From Undaria pinnatifida (Eukaryota > Sar > Phaeophyceae > Laminariales > Alariaceae), in assembly GCA_012845835.1 (NCBI GenBank), contig JABAKD010000027.1:9034634-9098633 (forward strand): a stretch of DNA of 64,000 nucleotides. The letters are read 5' to 3'. The translations under genes and the position numbers were made by a program. The notes under the pieces were generated by a model. That model had not been told where the DNA came from. It saw nothing but the letters and a program-made list of their open reading frames with translations, and ran no database searches. Shown here piece after piece: positions 20,201 to 30,057 of this stretch (its first letter is position 1; the number at the start of each line of letters is the position of its first letter).

Positions 20201-21484
20201 GTAGAATCCAAGATCTGCTCGAAAATTTTTCAGGTCGATGTTGGGCAAGATCGTCGCGAAAAATCGTTTTCTCCCGGACTCCTGACAAGTTTCAAAAAAT
20301 AATTCCACCAAATTGGGTCCATAGGCAACCGTCCAGGGAAAGTTTGGCTGGGATCTTCGGGAATTTCATACTTTTGACCTTCCATTGTCACCGGTCTCAC
20401 GCAATGGTGAGATGACCAGCAGACATCATCGTCGGTTGTGAGTGCGTGCTGCTCAGTGTTCGGTGCTGTGCTCGGTCATGGATAAGAGCATACAATACCT
20501 GCTTCGATCTTGGACAACCATGGCCACTGTAAACCATGGACACGCCCGCTGTACCGTTGGTTAATGCCCCCGTTGTTCATGCTCCGATATGTGTGTGTGT
20601 TCTCTCCGGCCCGACAACGAAGCATCGAGCACAGCACCGAGCAGCGCGCACCCGCCAGTCTGCGATATGTCTTGTGGTTGTCCTATTAATGTGTGATAAG
20701 CAAACCGTTTTTTGCTTTTCGTATATGAATATTTTGTTCCGCTTTGTTTTTTTCCTGTGCCGTCATTTTAGCGGAGACAAACGATAGCAACAGCAACTAC
20801 TCGCGACTACTGGATGGTCCGCTCGTGGTCCATTCGAGGGGTGCTGGGCGGTGACTTGTAGCCCTCCATGTTGTACTCGCCTTTTGAGGGTGTCAGGATT
20901 CGCCAAAAAGGGATGTAGGTTACGGTCAAGTGGGGGGAAACTGTGGTCACGAGGGGGTAGTACATACATACATTTAGTAGATTTGCGGGGGCATACTCCT
21001 TAAGTTGTGGTCAAATGGGGAGACCCCTTTCCCCCCCTCCTGCGTCGCCGCCCCGTCAGCCCCAACACGGTGCGCGAAAACCAAATGGTGTGCGTGCTCG
21101 GCATGGGCTGCAGGTGTCTAGCCAGCGCGTCAGAATTTGAATTGAGGCAGTTTGAGGCAAGCGCGGGCACGTTCCTCGGGCGTATTTTCTTTCAATACCC
21201 CGAAATGGCCGTACAACCCGTAAATACTTCCCCCCCCCCGCGCTTAAGATAATCCCCGCCCCCCCTGTCCCTCCCCACGCCCCCCCCTTCCACCTTTTCT
21301 CTTCCCCCCCTCCCCCCCCCCCTCCCTCCCCCTGAATGTTAACCCCTACTTATTTAAGGTGGCGGCGGCTATGACCACGGCGCACCAGGAGTCTCTCTCG
21401 GTCATGTCCAAGAGGCTGGCCGAGCTTTACTCCGAGATGGGTCTGCCGGTAGGGGCGGGGGGTGGCATGCCCGGACAAAAGTAA
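11223..21484 (+). CDS. Plastid-targeted YbaB/EbfC-family nucleoid-associated protein, four exons
   Basis: Exons are 11,223-11,363, 15,361-15,510, 17,618-17,755 and 21,359-21,484 (stop TAA). All introns are GT-AG and phase 0, giving 184 residues. Exon 1 encodes a hydrophobic signal peptide ending CAPARAF-VVP, the A-x-A-F type cleavage site of ochrophyte bipartite plastid leaders, then a Ser/Arg/Asn-rich transit segment. Exons 2-4 match the YbaB DNA-binding family: MGNMMEGLKKANEIGQKTKD helix, GMVKVTLTGQQMPVSCDI strand region, AMAEGAKVVGEK, then AMTTAHQESLSVMSKRLAEL and a Gly/Pro tail. The bacterial family forms DNA-binding homodimers, so a plastid nucleoid role is expected. Continuity of the family pattern across every junction supports the splice choices. 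Introns of 4.0, 2.1 and 3.6 kb are very long. Exon 3's second half starts the tandem duplication. Confidence 0.88.
12607..12771 (+). repeat. 82-bp tandem repeat, two copies
   Basis: The unit runs from CAAAAAAACGGGCTTGATTC to GTACGRCG. The second copy begins at 12,689 and differs from the first at only a few bases, so the duplication is recent. It lies within intron 1. Confidence 0.9.
12905..13110 (+). repeat. Dispersed repeat R1, partial copy 2
   Basis: Shares CCTTCAGT, GTGGTAAT, ACTCCAGCAG, GACTTGATCCCTG and GGTGCGGTGGAGATAGCC with the copy at 9,786. The match stops near 13,110. It is clearly more diverged than the 29,375 copy in places, with small indels. Confidence 0.75.
13868..14112 (+). 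repeat. Diverged ~115-bp tandem duplication
   Basis: TGTCGTTCACGGTTCGTCTC with TCTTGAGCCCTTTGG near 13,940 is matched by TGTCGTTCGCGCTTTGTCTC with TCAAGTCCTTTGAAG near 14,075. The preceding GTGCTGTGTGCGAGAAAC is also repeated. The copies are old and show several indels. Confidence 0.65.
14852..15358 (+). repeat. ~500-bp C/T-rich tract before the exon 2 acceptor
   Basis: Almost continuous polypyrimidine on the plus strand with C-runs, broken only at ~14,960-15,085. It ends directly at the CAG of the exon 2 acceptor at 15,360. It is far longer than a normal splice-site pyrimidine tract. Minus-strand Gly/Arg-rich frames here are composition artefacts. Confidence 0.85.
16053..16136 (+). repeat. 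(TTGCTGCTG)n microsatellite
   Basis: Near-perfect CTG/TTG triplets in intron 2. On the minus strand it would read as polyglutamine, but it sits inside an intron with no supporting exon. Confidence 0.9.
17392..17617 (+). repeat. (CCCAA)n and (CACC)n arrays ending in the exon 3 acceptor
   Basis: Two CCCAA blocks (17,394-17,420 and ~17,557-17,615) flank a CACC block near 17,462-17,485. The second CCCAA block runs straight into the CAG acceptor, so the usual U-rich tract is replaced by C/A pentamers. Confidence 0.9.
17756..18395 (+). repeat. G-rich intron 3 start with degenerate copies of the exon 3 donor region
   Basis: After the true donor (GAGAAG|GTAAGACCAG at 17,756), related segments recur at ~17,880 (GAGAAGGTAGCACCAG), ~18,076 (GAGAAGGTACGACCAG) and ~18,202 (GAGAAAGTATGACCAG). 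They are separated by G-rich spacers. Each carries the exon's last codons and a GT. The same array is in unit 2 at 40,248, 40,409, 40,606 and 40,732. Confidence 0.8.
19033..21221 (+). mobile_element. Long-inverted-arm element in intron 3, unit 1 copy
   Basis: The left arm (~19,033-19,535) is the reverse complement of the right arm (~20,745-21,221), imperfectly but over nearly the whole length. Landmarks are CCATGCCGAGCACGC on the left against GCGTGCTCGGCATGG on the right, and CCCTCGTGACCACAA against TTGTGGTCACGAGGG-type sequence. Long arms without a recognised transposase are typical of foldback or non-autonomous Mutator-like elements. The interior includes ~850 bp missing from the unit 2 copy, with short minus frames near 20,013-20,311 that I do not recognise. 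Confidence 0.75.
20395..20700. mobile_element. Nested foldback MITE, unit 1 copy
   Basis: Arms of ~85-90 bp: GCGTGCTGCTCAGTGTTCGG with TGCTGTGCTCGGT on the left returns as reverse complement near 20,619-20,665. The outer parts CAATGGTGAGATGACC and GGTTGTCCTATTAATGTG also pair. It is present at the homologous site in unit 2, so it predates the duplication. Confidence 0.75.
21225..21345 (+). repeat. C-rich tract before exon 4 acceptor
   Basis: Nearly pure C/T with long C runs, followed by TTAACCCCTACTTATTTAAG, the acceptor of exon 4. It is the counterpart of the G-rich tract at the other end of the same intron. Confidence 0.85.
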
Positions 21485-21654
21485 AGCTTGTCACACAGAT
21501 ACACCACACAACAAATTGCCTGCCGTCGTTCATAGCAAAGCCTCGTTATGGTGACCCTCGTGGGCTGGAGCAGGAGCAGGTTTTGCTGCTGTCGCGGTAG
21601 TGGAAGAGGAGGGGGTGGAGGAAGAGGTGGCGTGTCTGAGGGCGGTTGTGATTT

Positions 21655-21757
21655 ACCTTGCCTTGCCTTGGCTTGCCTTGGCTTGGCTTGCCTTGGCTTG
21701 GCTTGCCTTGCCTTGCCTTGCCTTGTCTTGCCTTGCCTTGGCTTGCCTTGCCTCGTC
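21655..21757 (+). repeat. (CCTTG/GCTTG)n pentanucleotide array
   Basis: About twenty CCTTG-type pentamers. In unit 2 (~45,170-45,192) only about four or five remain, so the array is length-unstable. Confidence 0.9.
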
Positions 21758-22479
21758 TTGCGGGTACACACATCCGCCCTCGTGCTCTCGCTTGCTTGTT
21801 GCGTGTGTAGTTTTTTAACTTGTTTCCTTTCTATGCTGCGCTTTTTCGGGCGAGGGTGAATTTAGAACGATTCGGTTGACGTCGGACGGAGCTTTTCATC
21901 GCCGTCGTGGCTGCTGTCGTGCTGCACCCCCCTTCCCCCTGGCCTCCTCCTCTAGTCTGATTGCGGTCTTTGGTTGGTCTGTGGTCTAGAGGGCGGCAGA
22001 GTTTGAGTCTGGATATTGGGGCTTGGAGAAGGGGTGTCTGAGGGCTTTGTTTTGGGAATAGCCCAGGCACTCTTCTCGTTGTTCGTCTTGCGTTGCCGTT
22101 TCGAGCAGGCGGGCGGGGGGGGGGGGGGGGGGGGGGGGGAGCATCGTTAGCTGCCGAAAAATGGTTTAACCCACCCTACTACTCCGAACTTAGAGTACTT
22201 TATTTATACTACTAACCATTTTGGCGACCACAAACGCCCATATTTTGGGTACAATGGGGTACCCAAGAGCGTCCTTTATAACAGAGAACGGCTTTAAGAG
22301 CGGTCAAATGGGCTTGTCACGCCGTGTGATGCTCGTGCTAAAAACTGTGTGATGCCCACTCTGCGATAAGAGCGGCTCGTAGATAAGAGCTTTCGCAGAC
22401 ACATGCTACTAATATTAATAGCACTCTACTAATAGTGCTAGCACTATCAAATAGTAGTACTAATGTACGGTAGAGCAGC

Positions 22480-22640
22480 ACCTTTTTTTTTTCTGGGGCT
22501 CCCGTGAGCTCCGTACTCCACCCGAAAACCGATTTTGTGCACAATCTGAAAGTAAGCGCAATCTGATAAACAAGCCCCGTGGCCCAGGTATACAAACCAT
22601 GTTTTTTTTTGTGCAAAACAATAATGGAATGGCATGGCAC
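22480..22640. repeat. Dispersed repeat R3, unit 1 copy
   Basis: The segment with GAGCTCCGTACTCCACCC, AAAACCGATTTTGTGC, AATCTGAAAGTAAGC and ACAAACCATG recurs at 46,550-46,700 (duplicate site) and again at 47,832-47,925 in unit 2, where it is an extra copy. Confidence 0.7.
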
Positions 22641-23196
22641 GGCACTTCAATCATTTGGGGTTAACCCCTTGAGAGCTCCCGAACCCCTCCCTATACTAAA
22701 TCCAAGTAATTTTGTTCCCAAAGACGGGTTTCCAGTTGTCAAGGGGTTAGGGAGAATCCTGTCAGAAACTTTTTTCGCCAAAAAGTGCTACCTCTGTCGT
22801 AGAACGCCTCCACACAATATTGAGGGGCGAGGTTGACACAAAGTCTGCGTTCTGCAGATGGACGAAAACTGGTACACAAACGAAAGTGTATGGAGCTTAA
22901 GCTTTTTTTACCCGGATCCCCAGGAGGATCCAAAAAAATAAATAAATAAATAACAGCAAGTCCCGAGGGGCTCTTAAACCGAGTACCTCGCTGTTTTGTC
23001 AACCGCGTGTTGATACTGTAGTGTGAGCGCGCAGAAGTACCAACAGTATGTGTCAGGCTGCACCCTCGTGTCGTACAGCTTCCTGCATTGTTGCTCGCGA
23101 GCAAGGCTGCGGTATTGTACCACTAGACTATATTGTTATTAGTACCATATCCCGTCATTCGAAAAGAAACAAAAAAACGCCAAAAAAAGTGCAACC

Positions 23197-23318
23197 ACCT
23201 CTATACTATAGTATTGATAGTAGCATGCGTCAAATGTAAATGCACATACTACATGCTACCTCTATACTATAGTATTGATAGTAGCATGCGTCAAATGTAA
23301 ATGCACATACCAGGTACA
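23197..23318 (+). repeat. 61-bp tandem repeat, two copies
   Basis: The unit starts ACCTCTATACTATAGTATTG and ends ACATGCT. The second copy carries TACCAGGTAC where the first has TACTAC. Unit 2 has a single, shorter copy near 48,038. Confidence 0.9.
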
Positions 23319-24576
23319 TGCTAATAGTACTACATACAGTAGCTACATGTATGCGTTCGAGTGGCTCTTGAGTTGCCGAAAAAAGAACCCCCCCAGAGCA
23401 GTGACCCGTGTAGTAAGAAACCCTTCATCTGCCTCGGTTTTTGCTAAACTTTTCATGTACCGCCCCCCAACCCCGAAGTGTTTTGATCGATGCTGTCATC
23501 GGTTTTTTTTCGGGCCGTCACACTTTGTTATCAGAAGAGCCTCAAATAAAGGGATGGAGGAAGTCGATGCGTTGTACGATACCATACGAAGAAAAGGTAT
23601 ATATATTCTATTGAACTTTCTGTTAAAATTCGCTTTCTGGATGATGACACGGGGGGGCTCCCTTAACCCAAGAAATCGTCGAAATGAATGTCCCATGATT
23701 CCTGTTTCTTTGCAAGATAATATAAGATGATTTTTTTCGTGCTTTGTTTTTTTTCGACACCGAGGCCACGGGGGGTGTGGTTTGTCCCAATTTCTTTTGG
23801 GGGGGGCGTAGAGGTCATCAGGCGTTACAGTGAGGGAGAGCCTCACGAAAAAAATGGTTAGCAGCTCTACCATAATATAGCGTGCGTTCAGTCCGACCCT
23901 GTACAGCAAAACACCAACGAATTCTTGTGCGAAAAGGAGATACGTGTCGTCATCGTAGCGCGAGTGACCCCGAGCCACCGCCAAAAAAAGTCCCTTAAAA
24001 AGGGACCCACCCCCAACCGCGGGATTGGTCAGCGTGGATATCTTAGTCGTCAGATTTCTGAGGTTCTCCGGACGCGAGCTGAACCTCCAAGCTGTCTGAA
24101 GGAGAAACAAAAACTGGATTGATGGCTGTCAGGAGTGCCTCGGAATGGTAGGCAATGCTCAGCGCGTAACGACCACGTCTCGGCGCGACGACGTGAGACA
24201 GACCTGCAGCAGTAGTGGTGTTCTGCTGGTTGTGTCCCCAACCCGCTCTACCCATGCCGCGGGGGGGGGGCTGACACGCTCTGGATCGCGAGACCATGAT
24301 GACAGGCAGACGGAACAGCAGCGTTTTATTATATAGATGGCTATTAATAAAATTAACCTTGAATTTCCCATCCAAAAAATGACGGAGAAACTAGAACTTA
24401 AGGCTGCTAGGATAAAAATATAAGTATATGACGACCAAAACGTTTTTATGCACGACTAGCAAGCGCTCTAAAACTATTCTCCGGATTTCAACCCCTTCTT
24501 CTTGCGTATTTATGAAAACTGCGACCAATAAAAAGAAAAAACAATTTTATAACTAATTTTCAAGGACGTTAGCCGT

Positions 24577-24672
24577 GAGTTTGACGAATTCAGGTCAATA
24601 CTCACCTTTGCAAGCTGCGTTGTTGAGTTTGACGAATTCAGGTCAATACTCACCTTTGCAAGCTGCGTTGTT
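24577..24672 (+). repeat. 48-bp tandem repeat, two identical copies
   Basis: The unit begins GAGTTTGACGAATTCAGGTC and ends AAGCTGCGTTGTT. It is absent from the matching place in unit 2 (~49,410). A related single unit is at 29,996-30,057, inside another unit-1-only insertion. Confidence 0.9.
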
Positions 24673-25130
24673 GGTACTCGCAATTTGACCACGGCAGGAT
24701 AACGCTCGAAAGGCTTGATGACATGCAATTCATCCCATCGACGCGTGGACGTTGCAGTCACCTCAAGCGATGCCTGCCCGATCAGTGAAGACCCGACGTG
24801 CTCCTTCCCGTCGTTGTAGGGATGCGAGGGTCTATGGCCTTACGACTACGGCCATGCATGAAATGAGTACACCCCCCCTTTTCCTCGCCCCGACAATTTA
24901 AGTCGGCCTGTTCTATACTGCTGTACAGCATTCTAATGCACCCAAACATTGTCGACTCAGCCTTCGCCTATTATAATATTGCCCACGACAAAACAGACAC
25001 GCGCATGCCCATGCGCTAAACTCTCTCCTCCCCTCTCCCTTCCCCCCCACTAACCCCCCGCAAGGAAATATCACCGACCCCCGACGGACGACAACCGATC
25101 GCCGAAACCAGAAACAAAATGCTGGAGGCA

Positions 25131-26919
25131 TTATACCCAGGGACCGTCAACCAAGTCCTCCACGGCAGCACGATGTCGCACTGTCCACGAGTTGAAGGCT
25201 TTGAACAGGCGGAGGGGTGTGGCCACGCGGACCTCGTTGCTGTCGCTGCTGCTGCCGCCGCCGCCGCCACTGCTGCTGACATCGCAGGGAGCGCTTCCGC
25301 CGCCGCGGCAGCTGACGCCTGGCGTAGGATACAGGCGTGTGAGTTTTGCGACACGCGTAACGATGGAGCCGAAAAGTTCGAGTCTGTGCTCCGCAAACTT
25401 AGTGGCGACCGTGTCCTCGCCGGGCGTAACCTTCACCCATGGTTTGCCGTCCCCGCACTCATACGTTTCCAAGTCCAAGCCTCTGCACAGCGGTACACAC
25501 GGCACGGCACGCGGCACGAGATAGCGGAAGAAGAGGGAAAAGGGTTATTGCTTGCTTCTATTCGTCGTTTTCGTTTCTGACACTCGCACTGCACGTTGTC
25601 GGGCGGCCAGCAACAATAGTAATTTTAATCAGAAAAATAACACAAAAACAAATGTAGGACAAAACCAAAACTCACCTCAATTGCTGCGGGAGTTCCGCGA
25701 TCGTCGTTCCCGTCCTTCCCCCAAACCACGATAGCCCGCCCACCCCACCGTTGTCGAGCGTCGATGCACCTGTGCCGATGGCAATTGCAAAGCCCGCCAT
25801 CAAACCGAACGTCGCGCACATCACAAAGCCGAGGATTGTCATAGGATTCGCTCTCCACCTCCCCACTGCCGAGGCCTGTTCCACGACGAAGCCGACGTCC
25901 TCCCCATTGAGCGCCTCTCCACGCTCCTCGCCGTTACCCTGAATATCTCCTACTCCTCCGGGTGCCACCGCCCCGACACCGTCCTCCCCCTCAATAGCAG
26001 CCGGCGGCTCTGCCTGTTCCTCAGCTGCTGCCGCGTCTGCTGCTGCGTCTGCTGCTGCGTCTGCTGCGGCTGCTGATCGCTCTTCCACCACAGCAGCGCT
26101 GTCTGCAGCATCCCCGTTATCGCCCATCTCCATGGGTGCTCCGATTGAGGTGCCCACCCACGTGAGCAGCCCTACACCCTGCCTGAGGGCGTGACCGGCG
26201 ATAAAGGGGATCAACCCGACATTGTCGCCGCCAGCACCACCACCATTACCGCCACCGCCACCGCCACCATCACCACCACCGTCACCGCCACCGCCAATGC
26301 TGACGCCATCACCAGCATCGCCTTTGCCGCTCTCTGCTGGCACTCCCACAGCCTGTTCTGCGGCAGGCGCAACATCACCGCCCGCAACTCGGCGATCCGA
26401 TATTGGCTTCCCTGAGACCGAAGGACCTGGTCCTGATGCTGCTGCCGCCGCCGCTACTGTTGCTGCTACTTCTTCTGATGATCCGCCTGCTTCTACAACT
26501 TCTGCTTCTCCTGATTTTCCTGCTCCTGCTGCTGCTGTTGTTGTTGCTTTTGCTGACCCTGCTGCCGCTGCTACCACTGCGTCTTCTGCCGGTGCTGCCT
26601 TTGCTGTTTTTGCTGTTTTCGATACGGCTGCTGCTTTTTGTTCATCGTCTACCTTCCGTCCTGGTACCTCACCGTCGTCTGCAGCCTCCCCGTGGACGTT
26701 GCCGCTGTCGTCGCCGCTCGTCTCCACGGGCGTGCGCTTGGTGTTCCCCAGCCATCTTAGAAGGCCCGCCCCCTCCTTGAACGCGTGCTCGGTGAAGAAG
26801 CATACCAACCTGTGGCCGAGACCGCCGCCGCCACCGCCGCCGCTGCCTTCTGGCGGCACCCCCACGCCCTCCCCGGCAGCCGGGGCCACCACCTCAACCG
26901 CAATTTGGCGAGCCGACAT
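25131..26919 (-). CDS. Two-exon Ala/Gly-rich membrane protein with duplicated module (family A, unit 1)
   Basis: Exon 1 is 26,919-25,676 and exon 2 is 25,482-25,131. The donor is TTGAG|GTGAGT and the acceptor TGTGCAG|A; together they give 531 residues. Exon 1 carries two copies of a module: VAPAAGEGVGVP with GLGHRLVCFFTEHAFKEGAG (start at residue ~10), and DVAPAAEQAVGVP with LIPFIAGHALRQGVGLLTWV (~190-266). Ala/Glu/Gly-rich spacers separate them. Near residues 358-385 ILGFVMCATFGLMAGFAIAI is a probable membrane segment. Exon 2 adds LETYECGDGKPWVKVTPGED, then a Ser/Gly stretch and ends DLVDGPWV. The paralogue in unit 2 keeps both exons, the splice phase and exon 2 length despite many substitutions, which supports a real gene. 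No known family was recognised; function unknown. Confidence 0.6.
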
Positions 26920-27290
26920 CGTCTCCCTCTCCGAGAACGAAGGCAGTGATGTTGCTGCGGATATTGATGATGTTGATTCTGATGACGCTGATGCTGCCGC
27001 TTACCTTGATGATAATGTTGTTCCTGATGATGTTAGCGCTGATGGAGCTGATACTGATGCAAAAGTTGATGCTAATGCCGATGCCGATGCTGATGCTGAT
27101 GATGCTGCTCAGGCGAACTTCTGATCAGGCGGGGGCGTATCACGGACAAGACAGCAAGTAGGTGAACAAATTTTCTCGCTGAGCAACCTGTCGGGGGCAC
27201 ATGATCTACTAATAAGGGGTGTTAACGGTTGGCAGTTGACGGACGGATATATGAGACGTGTACCACAACATCATGGAGCATAAAGACGGT
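26920..27290 (-). promoter_or_regulatory. 5' flank of family A gene with GAT/GCT repeats
   Basis: Next to the ATG lies a GATGCTGAT-type tract (26,940-27,115), then TCAGGCGGGGGCG, GACAAGACAGCAAG and a block ending near CATCATGGA. The same order is found at 51,690-52,030 and, with the decayed relative, at 37,955-38,310. Shared flanks in all three suggest promoter or 5' UTR sequence copied together with the coding region. Confidence 0.45.
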
Positions 27291-27514
27291 CCTGGCAGAA
27301 CCTTATTTTATTACGAGCGAAGGGAGTTTTTCATTTACGACGGCGCCAAAATGGTTTTCCTTTCCAGCCCCGCGTACCCGAATCTCCATATAAATCCCGT
27401 CCGACGACCGGAATCTCCCAAAAAGAATGATGCATACCATGGCAACCATTTGGAACGCGCACACACCAACGCACAACGACGGCAAAGCAGTTTTAATTGG
27501 GTTAGTTGAGTTGG

Positions 27515-28155
27515 GTTGGAGAAAGAGACAGAAATACAAAGAGAAAACGAAAATGAAAACGAAATTGAAAGTGAAAACAACATGAAGAAATAAAACGAAA
27601 ATGAAATGAAAATGGAAATGGAAATGAAAATGGAAATGCAAATGAAAACGAAAATGGAAATGAAAACGAAAATGAACGTAAGGATGAAAACGAAAACGAA
27701 AACGAAAACGAAAGCGAAAATGAAAATGAAAATGACAATGACAATGAAAATGAAAATGAAATTGAAAATGAAAATGAAGATGAAAATGGAAACAACCATG
27801 AAAATGAGAATGAAAATGAATAGAGAGTCAGCGTGAAAACGAAAATGAACATGAAAATGACAACGAAATTGAAAATGAAAATCAACATGAAAGATGAAAA
27901 TGAAAAAGAAATGAAACAAATTATGAAAAAACAAAGAGGAAAAAAAATAACAGAGAGAAACGGAAAAAGGATGAAGGAGAAAAAAAGGGAGAAGAAGAAA
28001 GAATCAAGAAGCGATAAAACAAAAAAGAGAGAAAAAAAAAACAGACGAAATCAGAAGAAAAGAGGAAAGAAGCAATAAAAATAGAAGATAAAAAAGAACA
28101 ATAAGTAAACAGAAAAATAAAACAGAACATAGAAAGAAAAGGAAAACAATAGGAA
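27515..28155 (+). repeat. (GAAAAT/GAAAAC)n purine-rich tract, unit 1
   Basis: About 600 bp of degenerate GAAAAT/GAAAAC/GAAATG hexamers passing into A/G-only sequence. Phe/His/Ser-rich minus frames over it are composition artefacts. Unit 2 has about twice as much (52,280-53,500). Confidence 0.9.
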
Positions 28156-28429
28156 CGAAATAACCGTATCAGTATAATACTTGTACGTCGTCTCATAATA
28201 TGGGGGAAATGTCTCGAACAGACAGCAGAGAGGGAGGCTACTGGCTGCTGCTTGCTACGAGTTGTACAGTTGTTGCGTTGAGGCACCATTCATTGCAGTA
28301 CCTGAGTACCAGGTGACCATAACAACAACATAGCAGCAGTGGTCCCTCTAGTCTATAGCACCAGCATGTATGTGCCAGCCGGAAACACCGGCACTGCCGT
28401 AGCGGCAAACGGCGTTACTCCGCATTAGG

Positions 28430-29215
28430 GGTGACACCCACCGGGTACCCGCCACGGACGGGTATCCGCCAAATTCTGGAGGTCGGACTCGGACTCGCCA
28501 CCGGGTAACCCGGATTTTCAGGGAACCGGAACCGGGTCCACTGGGTACCCGGGTACCCGGACAACATATGGTCCCGTTTACGGTCAAACGGGCCTGACAA
28601 CAAGTGGGTGCTAGGGCGTACTTCGATTGCATTTGGTGGAGAGAATTTCAAGCGTCAAACGGCATCATGGTCCAGTGTTTTCATTCTAACGCAGAATCCA
28701 CCCTCAGTTTAAGATTGAATGAGCATTGCTGTTGAAAGGTCTTCTCCGTCGGGGGGTCAACCCTGAACAAGCTTGGTCACGTTGTAGCCGGCTATTCAGG
28801 AAGAAATACCTATCTATTTCTATGGTTCAAGCGTTGTGCTTGTTGGACTGCATCATCATTTATTTCGTGCTAAAAGGTGTCCGGAGGAGGTATTGTCAGG
28901 CATATTGATCACGGGGACACGCTGCTAAACAGGTACCCGGGCACCCGGGTACCCGGATCGGGTTACACGAGTACCCGGGTACCCGGGTACCCGGCCCGAG
29001 ATACTCATGATTGTGGATAACCGTCGTAGCTTCATGCGTAGTAGCTGGTAGGTATTGTGCGAGTATTGCGCTGTATCGTTTGCTGAGTGTTTGAAGGGTT
29101 TCCGGAGGTTATTGTCAGGCATGCTGACCACGGGACACGTTGCTAAACGGGTACCCGGGGTACCCGGCCCGAAAAGCCCGGCGGGTTTTGGATCGGACCC
29201 GGACCCTGTATCCCT
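28430..29215 (+). repeat. GGTACCCG-rich block, unit 1 only
   Basis: Clusters of CGGGTACCCGG lie near 28,440-28,570, 28,930-29,002 and 29,150-29,175. A ~65-bp segment (TCCGGAGG, ATTGTCAGGCAT, GGACACG, TGCTAAAC) directly precedes the second and third clusters. Unit 2 lacks the block. Confidence 0.85.
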
Positions 29216-29374
29216 ACTCCGTACACTGCCACTCACTGCTGGTTGTTTCCGTCTGTGCTTATGTGAATAAGCGATTTCACAGGCAGCATATAGTGGGCAG
29301 CCGGCACTACTACTCAATTGGCGGTTACAGAGGGACCGCTATTCTGCTATTAAACATATACGCCACAGTAAAAC

Positions 29375-29812
29375 GCCAGAATGGGTAGGGTGGACCGTGA
29401 CTGGATCCAATCCGGCGGAAGGTCGTTTTTTTTTTAGTGGGCGAGCTTGCGCAATGGTCACACTACCCGGGGGAATGACATTCCGGGTGTCTATCTTCAC
29501 CGCACCTGATCCCCATGGATCAGGTCGGCTCGACATGATACTCCCTCATCCGCATACAGCGAGCGGTAGCTTGCGCTGCTGGAGTAATAACGGTGACCGC
29601 CGATAGAGACAGCTTGCGCTGTTATTACTTTATTGTTATTGCCACGGGAACTGCAGGATACGCCAGCCATACCTCGCTGTATTGCACATATAATTGAGTT
29701 AAATTGACACTCGACATGATGTATTAACAGTAGTTAGTATGAAAATACGTGGGAGCTTGGTGAGCTTCCTGTTTCCCCATACATGCGCCGGAGGAAAATA
29801 AAAAAAAGTATA
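29375..29812 (-). repeat. Dispersed repeat R1, copy 3 (inverted)
   Basis: Reverse complement of the copy at 9,786-10,232, with TGTTTCCCCAT and CGCCGGAGGAAAA at its right end and GGGTGGACCGTGACTGG at its left. It includes the palindrome CCTGATCCCCATGGATCAGG. It is absent from unit 2, so it inserted after the duplication or was lost there. Confidence 0.8.
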
Positions 29813-29995
29813 GTCCAAATAACTTGGATCTTGGATCTTGGATATTGGATATGGAATATCGAACCTATCCGTCTACAGCAGCAGCAGTAGTGGTCCCTCT
29901 ATAGTGCCGGCTGAGTAGTGCCGGTTGCCGCTGCGATAGCGCGTGCGTATCTATCTATTACTATGAAGAAATCGTTTTTATGAAAAAAATTCAAG

Positions 29996-30057
29996 GACGT
30001 CAGCCGTGAGTTTGACGAATTTCAGGTCAATACTCATCTCTGCAAGCTGCGTTGTTG
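29996..30057 (+). repeat. Single 48-bp unit related to 24,577
   Basis: CAAGGACGTCAGCCGTGAGT then TTTGACGAAT, TCAGGTCAATACTCA and TGCAAGCTGCGTTGTTGGTA. The upstream CAAGGACGT is shared too, so the repeated element is larger than the 48-bp unit. Confidence 0.8.

Larger units (their letters stand above)
21485..25130 (+). other. Intergenic region between YbaB-like gene and minus-strand gene (unit 1)
   Basis: No gene is supported. It contains a (CCTTG)n array, a ~30-base G run at ~22,107-22,139, a dispersed repeat at ~22,480-22,640 and two short tandem repeats. The frame 23,496-24,110 (-) and its neighbours are not preserved in the unit 2 copy, which argues against coding. Confidence 0.6.

Noticed and set aside
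20013-20311. Minus-strand frames as a possible transposase
   Set aside because: Short, overlapping in two frames, with no DDE or zinc-finger motif; kept only as unassigned interior of the inverted-arm element.
26222-27124. 300-codon plus-strand Pro/Ala/Ser-rich ORF
   Set aside because: It is antisense to the better supported family A exon, and its length comes from GC-rich triplet repeats with few stops.
27335-27934. 199-codon minus-strand Phe/His-rich ORF
   Set aside because: Pure reading of a GAAAAT-type hexamer repeat; no non-repetitive coding stretch.
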